A stretch of 56,559 nucleotides of DNA, from assembly GCA_022841475.1 (NCBI GenBank), contig JALHRJ010000027.1, positions 1 through 56,559 of the forward strand. Reading direction: 5' to 3'. The first letter of the stretch is position 1. Every line of letters starts with the position of its first letter. Shown here one piece after another: positions 23,754-32,076 of this stretch. Both the position numbers and the translations under genes were made by a program. The notes under the pieces are model-generated. The model did no database searches and was not told where the DNA came from. It was given only the letters and a program-made list of their open reading frames with translations. This DNA is from Cyclobacteriaceae bacterium (lineage in GTDB: Bacteria; Bacteroidota; Bacteroidia; Cytophagales; Cyclobacteriaceae).

Positions 23754-25435
23754 TTAAAAATCAGGATCAAGTCCCAGTTTCTCTTTCAAGTCGTTTAATA
23801 GAGGATTCTTTTCAGCCAGTCGTTCAAACTTTTCTTTGTTGGTGTATGCAAATTTCTTAATCTGATGTTCTTGCATGGTTGCATCAACCTGGAGCGAACT
23901 GTTATTAAGGTTTTCACGCAAATAAGTCAGTAATTCTGTTTTAATAGAGAGAAGTACCGGCTCTTCTATTGGGTTGGTGAGGGTAAGTGTGATTGTATTA
24001 TTTCTGAAGGTAAAAGGCTGTTTTAATAAATGATATTCAGCCATCTGATTTTTTCTAAGTTCGGTATAGTCTGTCCATACCCTCCGCAACATATCTTCTG
24101 AAACGGGTGCATCCTTCTTGGGGGTTGCGCCATTTTTTTCTTCCTTATTTGTTTCTTCTTTGGGTTGACCTTTTAAAATGTTACCCAGATTGATCGTTGT
24201 TCTTGGCTTGGTAGTTTCTTTTGTCGGAATTTCTTTTGGTTTGATGTCTACTTGTGCAGGGAGTTCATCGATGTCTGGATTCTCAACCAAAGACTTTTTT
24301 ACTTCGGGAGAAGTCGCTTGAGGATCTAATTCAATTTTTTTTTTAATCCCTCTTGTGAAGGAGCAGTCCCATTGCCTTTAAAAACGGAATGGACATGCGC
24401 CATTTTCATCAGGGCCAACTCTACCAACAAGCGTTGATTCTTACTACTCTTATAGTTAATGTCACATTGAGTGGCAATATTTAACCAGGATAATAAGAGT
24501 GATGGTGTTGTTGCTGCAGCCTGGTCAAGGTATTTTTTGCGGGTGTTGTCGGGCACCTCCATGAGATTAACCGTGCGTGCATCTTGCGATACCAATAAAT
24601 TGCGGAGGTGTTCGCTTAGCCCTACAATAAAATTTTGAGCATCAAATCCTTTGCGAAGAATTTCATCCAGTAGCAAAAGAGGCTCTGTATGATTTTCTGC
24701 CAAAAGACCATCTACTACCTTGAAATAATAGTCGTAATCTAAAATGTGCAGGTTATTTAGCACATCTTTAAAAGTAACTTCTTTACCCGAAGAAAACGTG
24801 ACCATCAAATCAAAGATGGAAAGACCATCGCGTAAAGCACCATCGGCTTTTTGGGCGATCAGGTGAAGAGCTTCTTCTTCAACTTTTATTTTCTCGCGGT
24901 CAGCAACTTTTTTTAGTTGTTTCGAAATATCTGAAACCTGAATCCGATTAAAATCAAAAATCTGGCACCGCGACAAAATGGTTGGAATCACTTTGTGTTT
25001 TTCCGTTGTGGCTAAGATGAAAATAGCATAAGAGGGTGGCTCTTCCAGCGTCTTCAAAAAAGCGTTGAAGGCCGAGTTGGAGAGCATGTGAACTTCGTCT
25101 ATAATGTAGACTTTAAATTTTCCGAACTGAGGCGGGTAGCGCACCTGATCAATCAGGTTTCGAATATCCTCAACGCTATTGTTGGAGGCAGCATCGAGTT
25201 CGAAAATATTTAGGGAGTTGACTTCAGCTTTTTCTTCAAACCCATTGATCATGCGTGCGACAATACGGGCGCAAGTAGTTTTACCCACACCCCGCGGGCC
25301 ACAGAATAAAAGTGCCTGAGCAAGTTTACTATTATCAATGGCATTTTTCAGCGTAGTGGTGATGTGCTCCTGACCCACAACTTCTTCAAACCCTAAAGGC
25401 CGGTATTTACGCGCTGAAACAATGAAATTATCCAT
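23754..25435 (-). CDS. dnaX: DNA polymerase III tau subunit (needs -1 frameshift or slippage)
   Basis: The full product is 560 residues if ribosomes or RNA polymerase slip at the A10 run read at 24344-24335. The clamp-loader AAA+ part is complete: GPRGVGKT Walker A, IIDEVHML Walker B, sensor-1 ILATTEKH, arginine-finger region ILSRCQIF. After the slip the frame continues IELDPQATSPEVKK and on through a charged linker to a tau-type C-terminal domain ending GLDPDF. Codon arithmetic is exact for one extra base (1683 nt), with no stop in the extension. Start is ATG 25435; TTG at 25444 is in frame but less likely. This subunit loads the beta clamp and, as tau, bridges polymerase and helicase. Confidence 0.8.
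24326..25435 (-). CDS. dnaX: DNA polymerase III gamma subunit (unshifted product)
   Basis: Read without slippage, the frame ends GLKKKLN and a TAG stop directly after the A10 run, giving 369 residues that hold only the AAA+ clamp-loader domains and collar region. This matches the short gamma form of dnaX. Whether gamma is truly made in this organism is inferred from the sequence only; a homopolymer error in the assembly would remove the split. Confidence 0.75.
   Translation of the reverse strand: MDNFIVSARKYRPLGFEEVVGQEHITTTLKNAIDNSKLAQALLFCGPRGVGKTTCARIVARMINGFEEKAEVNSLNIFELDAASNNSVEDIRNLIDQVRYPPQFGKFKVYIIDEVHMLSNSAFNAFLKTLEEPPSYAIFILATTEKHKVIPTILSRCQIFDFNRIQVSDISKQLKKVADREKIKVEEEALHLIAQKADGALRDGLSIFDLMVTFSSGKEVTFKDVLNNLHILDYDYYFKVVDGLLAENHTEPLLLLDEILRKGFDAQNFIVGLSEHLRNLLVSQDARTVNLMEVPDNTRKKYLDQAAATTPSLLLSWLNIATQCDINYKSSKNQRLLVELALMKMAHVHSVFKGNGTAPSQEGLKKKLN
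24335..24353 (-). promoter_or_regulatory. slippery A10 run with upstream SD-like sequence in dnaX
   Basis: On the minus strand AGAGGG (24353-24348) precedes ATT and ten As (24344-24335); the purine stretch is 10 nt upstream of the last AAA codon, the same spacing as the frameshift-stimulating SD of E. coli dnaX. A weak 5-bp hairpin (ACTTC/GAAGT, 24301-24314) follows. Confidence 0.6.
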
Positions 25436-25522
25436 TGGCTGCAAGTTAAAATCAGTTGCTGGATTCTGGCTACTGACTACAGGTTTTTTTCAGATTATTA
25501 TGCAAAAAAGACCGGCTTATAG

Positions 25523-27028
25523 TTAAAGTTTTTCTAAGAAGATAGCCAAAAAGGATTTAACAGCCTCTACATAATTTCCCACCCGAATATTTTCATTCTC
25601 TGCGTGTTGATTATTATCCGGATTTACGGTAGGTACACTTACTGCCGGAATTCCCAAGGTGGTCACGAAGGGAGAAATAGGAATAGAGCCGCCCATCGTT
25701 CTGATTTTAATAGGCTCTTTTCCAAATGCCCGAATCATGGCTTTGTTTAACCAGATGCCGGTTTCTGAATTAAATGGCGTTTGGAACGCCCCATAAGAAA
25801 AGCTCGACTGAAAGGATGCAATCTTCGAATATTTCATTCGCTCTTCTTCCGTAGGTTCTTTATCAACCAGGTAGTAACCCTGGTCTTGCACATGCTTTTT
25901 AACAAGACCCATTAACCGTTGTGCATCACTGGTGGGCACTAACCGGATATCAATTTCTGCCGTAGCGGTAGCAGGTATAAGCGTGCGAACTTCTTTGCCA
26001 ATGAAGAGTGCATCCAAACCTCGGATGTTAAGTGTGGGATATTGTAACGATTCCTGAAAATTATTACCAATTTTATCCGGCTCAGCAATGCCTAGAAATT
26101 TTTTGATTTCATTTTCATCATCGGGAACCTGCTTCAGAATAGTTTTATCTTCATCACTCAATTCCACACCATCATAAAATCCCGGAATAGTTACCCGGCC
26201 ATCATCATCTTTCATGGAGGCGAGTAGTTTTGAGAGTCGTAAGGCAGGGTTAGGTGTATAGTTACCATAATTTCCAGAATGCATAGGGGTACGCGGTCCA
26301 AAGGTGGTGAGGGTAATTTCACAAATACCACGAGCACCAAAACTCAACGTGGGCTGGTTGCTGATGTGGCGTGGACCATCATAAATAATCAGCATATCAG
26401 CGGCTAGTTCATTTTTATATTGAGTGACGGCCGCAGGTAGATTCGGTGAGCCCAGTTCCTCTTCGAAGTCCATAATCACTTTCATATTGTAATTGGGCCC
26501 TGCTTTCAATTCTTTCAAAGCATCCAACGCGGCTATCAAGGCCATGGCCGGACCTTTTGCATCAGATGTTGAACGAGCAAAGATTCGCCAGTCGGGATTC
26601 AGGCCTTCATATAATCTTTCGTAGGCAATGGCATTCCACTTGCCGGCCGCGTCTTTTTCTTTCAAGGTAGGTTTCCACGGACTCTCCTGTTCCCATTGGG
26701 CGGGGTTTACTGGCTGGCCATCTATTTGAATGTAGATCAATACTGTTTTTTTTGCATTTTTTGCTTTCCGTTCGGCTAGTAATAAAGGCACGGTGGGGGT
26801 ATTCAATCGCAACGTTGCAAAACCACGTTTCGCAAAAGCACTTTCGCACCATTGAATATTTTTCTCTATGTCTAACGGAAAGTGTGCATCGTTGGGCAAA
26901 CTTAATAACTCATAAAATTCTTTGAAGGATTGCACCGCGTACTTTTCAGATAATTTATCAAGATCAACACCTTTTTGAGCTACCGAGGGCGTCAAGGCAA
27001 AAGCAAGGATATAAAGTAAATACTTCAT
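25523..27028 (-). CDS. secreted M20-family peptidase, atypical metal site
   Basis: 501 residues with a signal peptide of about 17 residues (ALTPSVAQ). The M20 layout is present: IQIDGQPV at 100-107, STSDAKGP at 153-160 (bridging D156), MDFEEELGSP at 186-195 (catalytic and ligand Glu), HSGNYG in the dimerisation domain, and QHAENENIRV near the C-terminus. The first metal ligand, normally His two residues before D103, is Gln101. It should hydrolyse dipeptides or acylated amino acids in the periplasm if the metal site works. It starts 36 bp downstream of the arylesterase gene and likely shares its transcript. Confidence 0.88.
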   Translation of the reverse strand: MKYLLYILAFALTPSVAQKGVDLDKLSEKYAVQSFKEFYELLSLPNDAHFPLDIEKNIQWCESAFAKRGFATLRLNTPTVPLLLAERKAKNAKKTVLIYIQIDGQPVNPAQWEQESPWKPTLKEKDAAGKWNAIAYERLYEGLNPDWRIFARSTSDAKGPAMALIAALDALKELKAGPNYNMKVIMDFEEELGSPNLPAAVTQYKNELAADMLIIYDGPRHISNQPTLSFGARGICEITLTTFGPRTPMHSGNYGNYTPNPALRLSKLLASMKDDDGRVTIPGFYDGVELSDEDKTILKQVPDDENEIKKFLGIAEPDKIGNNFQESLQYPTLNIRGLDALFIGKEVRTLIPATATAEIDIRLVPTSDAQRLMGLVKKHVQDQGYYLVDKEPTEEERMKYSKIASFQSSFSYGAFQTPFNSETGIWLNKAMIRAFGKEPIKIRTMGGSIPISPFVTTLGIPAVSVPTVNPDNNQHAENENIRVGNYVEAVKSFLAIFLEKL

Positions 27029-27064
27029 AATAATTCAGCTATAAATAAGATTGATAAACTCATA

Positions 27065-28135
27065 CTATTTGTTGATGGTGCAAACCAGCAAAGATTTTTC
27101 AAATACAGAACCGATCAGCATTTTGTCTTTATAAACTGCGGCTACTGTGGAACCGGAATAGGAGGCTCCATCATTAAGAAAAATTTCGTGCAACTGGTAT
27201 TTTCCGCCTTTATCTTTTGATAGTTTAATAACCTGCGAAGGTGAAAATTGGGCCGGGTCGGCTGCATGAGCTACAAACTTCAACAGTTGGGGATGACTGC
27301 CAATCCACAAAGCACCGGTTTCGTCCAATTCAATATTATCAACACCTGTTTTTACATCAATTTCCTGTTCCAGCGTTAACTCACCGTTGGTTGCATTACG
27401 ATCATAAATCAGAACTTTTCGTCCCGTGCAAGCCGCAACATAGAGTTGATGTAAGTCTGCAGATCGGTTGATACCATTGGCATAGGCAATGCCAGTAGCC
27501 ACTTTTCTAAAACTTTCGCCATCGAAATAGTTCACATAGGAAATTGCGCGTTGAAGATAATCTTCAAGTGTTCTGTTAATGCCGCTCTTGCTGTTGGCAT
27601 GATCGTTAGTTACATAGAATGAACGTTCGCCAACTGCGGTTACATCATTAGGGCTCGTCATTAAGTTTGCATCCATTATACTTTCGAGGTGTATGAGACT
27701 ATCATTTCTCCAGGCAAAGCGTTCAATAACCTGTTCCCAACTTTTTTGGCGATGATTGACTACAAAAAGAAATTGTCGTCCATCGGGTTCAGTCCACAAT
27801 GAGATTCCATGGGGATGAAAATCCTGGAAGCCAGGTGGGGTAATATTCTTAAGAGCAGGGATAGAATCGGTTAAATTCATCAATAGAATAGCGCCTTCCA
27901 TTGTTGCGGGATTTTTGACATTTACCCTGCGATCATCTACGGAGATAAAAGCAAGCCCATGTTGCGTATCAATGGTAATATCCTCCGGGCCGGCAATAGG
28001 TATTTCCAGTTTCTGAATTTTTCCTGCGAAGTGTGGAGTAATTGTTTTGAACATTCCTGCAGGAACCAGAATTCCAAAAACAACATAAAGTAAAACCAGA
28101 CCTACAATGATAATTGTGATTTTAAGAATTTTCAT
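27065..28135 (-). CDS. paraoxonase/arylesterase-like six-bladed propeller hydrolase
   Basis: 356 residues with an N-terminal hydrophobic anchor (about 4-24). Calcium-site and active-site motifs of the PON family are all in order: GPEDITID (49-56), FHPHGIS (about 106-112), SPNDVTAVG, then FYVTND, YANGIN, and DNIELDETGALWIGSHP, then GSTVAAV. Known relatives hydrolyse lactones and aryl esters using Ca2+; here it is probably membrane-anchored and faces the periplasm. The ATG is two bases after the stop of the 935-residue plug protein, so they are translationally coupled. Substrate not predictable. Confidence 0.88.
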   Translation of the reverse strand: MKILKITIIIVGLVLLYVVFGILVPAGMFKTITPHFAGKIQKLEIPIAGPEDITIDTQHGLAFISVDDRRVNVKNPATMEGAILLMNLTDSIPALKNITPPGFQDFHPHGISLWTEPDGRQFLFVVNHRQKSWEQVIERFAWRNDSLIHLESIMDANLMTSPNDVTAVGERSFYVTNDHANSKSGINRTLEDYLQRAISYVNYFDGESFRKVATGIAYANGINRSADLHQLYVAACTGRKVLIYDRNATNGELTLEQEIDVKTGVDNIELDETGALWIGSHPQLLKFVAHAADPAQFSPSQVIKLSKDKGGKYQLHEIFLNDGASYSGSTVAAVYKDKMLIGSVFEKSLLVCTINK

Positions 28136-28137
28136 TG

Positions 28138-30945
28138 CTATTTTATTTCAATTACAAATACACCACGCAAGGCATCACCCATCGCGCTAACTCCTTCAAT
28201 AACGATTCTATAGCGAGTTGGGGTTGGACCCGAATTAAATGAAATGGAGACTTGCCCTGTTTTTTCATCACTGAAAACCTGGGGTGTCCAGAATATGGTA
28301 GAGCCGCTATCTGTTATTTCATATCGTTTCTCTAAATCATAGCTAAAACCTATAAACGCTGAACTGGTGGAGAATCCTTGAATAACAACTTGTTGAAAGG
28401 AACTAGAATTTGTATTGGATGGGTTGACTGAAGTAAACTCGCCACTTTTAGTGGTTACAATGATAACCCCGTTGCCGCCCCGTGAGCCATAAATCGCTGC
28501 TCCACCATATTTGATAACATCAATCCGTTCTACCATCTCCGGTGTAATTTGATAGAGCCTGGATGTACCGCCAGTGGTCATTTGAACTCCATCAACGATT
28601 ATTAGTGGCTCGGTGGCTGCTGCACCCATAAAGCTAGAGTTACCTCCTATTCGCAGATAACCGTTTACCATACTAAGACCAGGCACTCTTCCAAGGAGGG
28701 CATTCACGATGGAAACTCTACTTAAACTCACGATCTCTGCGCCTGTAAAAGTAAAGTCAGCCTTGGAGTACGTGTTGGGAACTTCTTTGCTTACTTGTTC
28801 TTGTTCTTTTTCTTCATTGATCAGGACTTCCTTCAGCAGGGTAGATTCTTTCGTGAGGTCGCGAGCCTGCATGGAATGTTGTATGGAATTTTCCTTCACC
28901 ACCACAAAACTTAACCCTGCCGGCATTTCTTTTACAGGAGGTATGTATCGGGGTAAAATAGAAATTGCGCCTTCAAATTTTTTCTTTTTACCTGCAGTTT
29001 GAAATGAAAGAGTGGATGAATCATTGAATTGAAAACCAGTTACCCAAAAGTTTCCCTGATCATCAGTTTGAACAGGAATAGTTTTATTGAAATTTCCTTC
29101 CACGATCATCAGATTCGTTTTTTCTGGTTTGCCGGCTTTGTTTTTATACTGCCCATTCAAACTAATACCAGATTCAATGGGATAGGCTGGCTTTCCACTG
29201 GAATTATCAGCATAGAATTCTTCAGAGAACGGAAATGATTGAAGAATATTTTTTTCTTCCGGAAGGGCAACGGCCTGTTGTTGGTCGGTAACGGAAATCG
29301 AAAGCTCAGCTAAAATGGCATTCCCGTTTAAGTCCTTAAGTTCAAAATCCAGTTTAACCTGATCCTGCATATTAAATGTTGTTGGACTCTTCATTTTTAT
29401 TTCAACTGAGGTGTTTATAGAATCCGCAATTTTATTGACTTCAGCCCTTTCATACAATCCCAAAATCGGGATGGGTTTTGTGAACATGAGTGCACCATCA
29501 TAGTTTAGCATCCATTGGGTGTAAGCGCGAAGGAAATAGGAATCAGGTTTAATAGTCTGTGGTAAAACAAAACAACCCGAAGTTGATCCTCCAAAAAGAG
29601 AAAGGGTTTTTGATTGTTGGATAATTTTATCTGAGTTGATCAACTCAACATATAACACCTGACTTAATGAATCCATAATTTCAGGACTTCTATAATTCAT
29701 GTAGGCTTTAAACCAGATTTTTTCTCCCGGATAGTAGTAGAATTTATCGGTGTGTAAATAAGGTTTCTCTATTAGTCTGTTTAATTTTAGCTGTTGTGAT
29801 GAATATGAAAGTTGCGCGGGAGAATTTTCAGATGGAGTTTGTGAATAGTTGTATGGAAGTAAATCTCCAACCCGGGCTTCGTTCATCGCACCGGAAAGGA
29901 TGAGGCTGGAAGGATTTAGTAAAATCCCGTTTGAATTTGTTCGTAGCACACCACCATTTACTTCAATCCATGAAACCTGATAGGGGATATCGCTATAAAC
30001 TTTTAGTTGTGACTTCGCTAATCGATAATGAACTTCAATTCGTTGTTTTACCTGAATGGCAAACTCTTCATTACTTATTCCGGCCATCACAGTATTTTTT
30101 GTTGTATAAGCTTGAAGCGTCTTATCTAATTGTGTCGCGAAAACTGCCGAACGATAAGGGGTGTTTTCATACCCGCTCTTATCGATGTATAGATCAAATC
30201 CTTCTTCTTGCACACGACCTTCAACAATAGATTTTAACAAGTGGCGAAGAGATCCCTGATAGGCAGTGGCTCGGTTTTGAGTCCAGGTTTTTGCTGTCTT
30301 GGGATCTGTCGATTTTAACTCCTCCATGCGAACTTCGCCTTGAATATTATATCCATCCGCGGTGGAAGCCAGATTTCTTAAATGGTAGTCAACACGATAC
30401 CCTAAAGCAGTATTTTCAATTTCAAGAGGGCGTGAGGCAACCGCTGTAAAAACATTTTTACCATTCATTACGGTTTCTTTAAATTCTAAAACCCAGGGGT
30501 TAAGAATTTTACTGGAGTTGGCAAATCGGGTAGTGCCCAGGAATATTTTTTCAAATCGCTTAAGTTGTTTGTCCCACTCTTTGTCGCGGGTGCCGCTCAC
30601 AACAACCGTCTCAAGTTCAATTTCATCGGGTACCAGCAGAACATCCAGTTCCATTGTCATTCCTGCCGTCAGTTGAATTTTTTTCTGATACGATTTGTAA
30701 CCAACAAAAGAGAAAACAATATCATGACTGCCAGGCGGTATGTTGGTTAATGAATAATTCCCGAATTGATCGGCTGCAACTCCCAAGGTTGTGAGGTTGA
30801 TAAATACGTTGGCAAAAGGAAGTGGTTCAAGCGTCTTTGAATCCCGTAGTCTTCCCTTTACCTGAGCAGTTTGTGAATACAAAACGCTGATATTGATAAG
30901 CAGGAAAAGTGCAAGAACAATACCTCGGGTAATTGTGGCTTTCAT
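28138..30945 (-). CDS. large secreted protein with C-terminal TonB-receptor plug domain, no barrel
   Basis: 935 residues. Signal peptide about 1-25; a carboxypeptidase-D regulatory-like domain at about 27-115; a long middle region with beta-sandwich wording (PYLHTDKFYYYPGEKIWFKAYMNY) like MG2/alpha-2-macroglobulin-type domains; then a SusC-type plug at about 728-832 (LLGRVPGLSMVNG, PLIIVDGVQMTTGG, ERIDVIKYGGAAIYGSRGGNGVIIVTT). A further 100 residues follow, but no barrel. Such proteins occur in Bacteroidota; their role in nutrient handling or surface assembly is not known. It heads the operon with the arylesterase and M20 peptidase. Confidence 0.85.
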   Translation of the reverse strand: MKATITRGIVLALFLLINISVLYSQTAQVKGRLRDSKTLEPLPFANVFINLTTLGVAADQFGNYSLTNIPPGSHDIVFSFVGYKSYQKKIQLTAGMTMELDVLLVPDEIELETVVVSGTRDKEWDKQLKRFEKIFLGTTRFANSSKILNPWVLEFKETVMNGKNVFTAVASRPLEIENTALGYRVDYHLRNLASTADGYNIQGEVRMEELKSTDPKTAKTWTQNRATAYQGSLRHLLKSIVEGRVQEEGFDLYIDKSGYENTPYRSAVFATQLDKTLQAYTTKNTVMAGISNEEFAIQVKQRIEVHYRLAKSQLKVYSDIPYQVSWIEVNGGVLRTNSNGILLNPSSLILSGAMNEARVGDLLPYNYSQTPSENSPAQLSYSSQQLKLNRLIEKPYLHTDKFYYYPGEKIWFKAYMNYRSPEIMDSLSQVLYVELINSDKIIQQSKTLSLFGGSTSGCFVLPQTIKPDSYFLRAYTQWMLNYDGALMFTKPIPILGLYERAEVNKIADSINTSVEIKMKSPTTFNMQDQVKLDFELKDLNGNAILAELSISVTDQQQAVALPEEKNILQSFPFSEEFYADNSSGKPAYPIESGISLNGQYKNKAGKPEKTNLMIVEGNFNKTIPVQTDDQGNFWVTGFQFNDSSTLSFQTAGKKKKFEGAISILPRYIPPVKEMPAGLSFVVVKENSIQHSMQARDLTKESTLLKEVLINEEKEQEQVSKEVPNTYSKADFTFTGAEIVSLSRVSIVNALLGRVPGLSMVNGYLRIGGNSSFMGAAATEPLIIVDGVQMTTGGTSRLYQITPEMVERIDVIKYGGAAIYGSRGGNGVIIVTTKSGEFTSVNPSNTNSSSFQQVVIQGFSTSSAFIGFSYDLEKRYEITDSGSTIFWTPQVFSDEKTGQVSISFNSGPTPTRYRIVIEGVSAMGDALRGVFVIEIK

Positions 30946-31018
30946 GGAGTCGTCATCGGCTTAATTAATATGTATTGAAAGATAAGCAAACTAAGACTAA
31001 CCTCTACCTAAATTTAGA

Positions 31019-31050
31019 TTGATGGTAATCGGGTTGTTTGACTATTTTTG
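31019..31050 (+). promoter_or_regulatory. Bacteroidota promoter for the GT2 gene
   Basis: TTG (31019-31021), 21 bases, then TATTTTTG (31043-31050), an exact TAnnTTTG box ending six bases before ATG 31057. An in-frame TTG at 31048 lies in the box, so it is not the start. Confidence 0.6.
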
Positions 31051-31056
31051 CAATTC

Positions 31057-32013
31057 ATGCATACACCCCGATATTCGGTAATTATTCCGGTATTTAACCG
31101 CCCCCAAGAGGTTGCGGAGTTGTTGGAGAGCCTTACCCGACAAACCTACAAAAACTTTGAGGTAATTCTGGTTGAAGATGGATCCACTATTACAAGCGAA
31201 AAGGTGTATGAGCAATATGCTGACAGACTTTTGATTCACTACTTTTTTAAACCGAACACAGGCCCAGGCCCTAGCCGTAATTATGGATTTGAAAAGGCGA
31301 GTGGTCAATACTTTGTTATGTTCGACAGCGATTGTGTGGTGCCCGATCATTATTTTCAAACGGTTGATGATTTTTTAAAAACGACTCCACTGGATGCCTG
31401 GGGTGGGCCCGATCGTGGAAGGAATGATTTTACACCCGTTCAACAGGCCATGGCATTTACTATGGCCTCCACGTTGACAACCGGTGGAATTCGAGGTGGT
31501 AATAAGAAAGGTTTTCAACCGCGCAGTTTTAATATGGCTATAAGCCGCCTTGTATTTGAGAAGACCGGAGGATTTACGTTTAATCGCTATGCTGAAGATA
31601 TTGAGCTAAGCGTGCGTCTAAAAAAAATGGGTTTTGAGGCTGGTTTGATACCGGAGGCTTATGTCTTTCATAAAAGGCGATCTACCTTGACACAATTTTT
31701 TCAACAGGTTTCCAACTTCGGTAAGGGAAGAGTTTTAGTAGGTCGCGTGCATCCAGGTGAGATTAAACCCACCCATTGGTTTCCGGCTTTTTTTTTATCA
31801 GGATTATTAGCATTGCCTTTTCTTTTCCTTATTAATTCGAAGCTTGCATTGGCTGTCACCGCTGCCTATTGGGTTTACCTACTACTTATTTCGATAGATA
31901 GCTTTTTAACTACCCGCTCAGTGCCGGTAAGTTTGCTCAGTGTGCCTGCAGCAATCATTCAACTAACTGGTTATGGCTATGGTTTCTTGAAAGAGATCAG
32001 TAAATCCGGCTGA
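31057..32013 (+). CDS. family 2 glycosyltransferase, membrane-associated
   Basis: 318 residues from ATG 31057. The GT-A fold is clear: YSVIIPVFNRPQEV at the N-terminus, VILVEDGS, the metal-binding FDSDCVVPD near residue 88-96, and the acceptor-loop segment TGGFTFNRYAEDIELSVRLKK with ED in the usual place. Two C-terminal hydrophobic helices (about 245-300) anchor it to the inner membrane. Substrate and product are unknown; surface polysaccharide or lipid glycosylation is the general role of such enzymes. A promoter with -33 and -7 elements precedes it. Confidence 0.88.
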   Translation: MHTPRYSVIIPVFNRPQEVAELLESLTRQTYKNFEVILVEDGSTITSEKVYEQYADRLLIHYFFKPNTGPGPSRNYGFEKASGQYFVMFDSDCVVPDHYFQTVDDFLKTTPLDAWGGPDRGRNDFTPVQQAMAFTMASTLTTGGIRGGNKKGFQPRSFNMAISRLVFEKTGGFTFNRYAEDIELSVRLKKMGFEAGLIPEAYVFHKRRSTLTQFFQQVSNFGKGRVLVGRVHPGEIKPTHWFPAFFLSGLLALPFLFLINSKLALAVTAAYWVYLLLISIDSFLTTRSVPVSLLSVPAAIIQLTGYGYGFLKEISKSG

Positions 32014-32076
32014 GGCTAGCTAACATTGGAAAAATCATTTTTTTCCACAATCTTTAGTTAACCAAATTCCTGATCT

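Noticed and set aside
24290..24326. dnaX as a pseudogene
   Set aside because: The extension is stop-free and protein-like and the split falls exactly at an A10 run with a stimulatory-type context, so slippage is the simpler reading. A homopolymer error remains possible.
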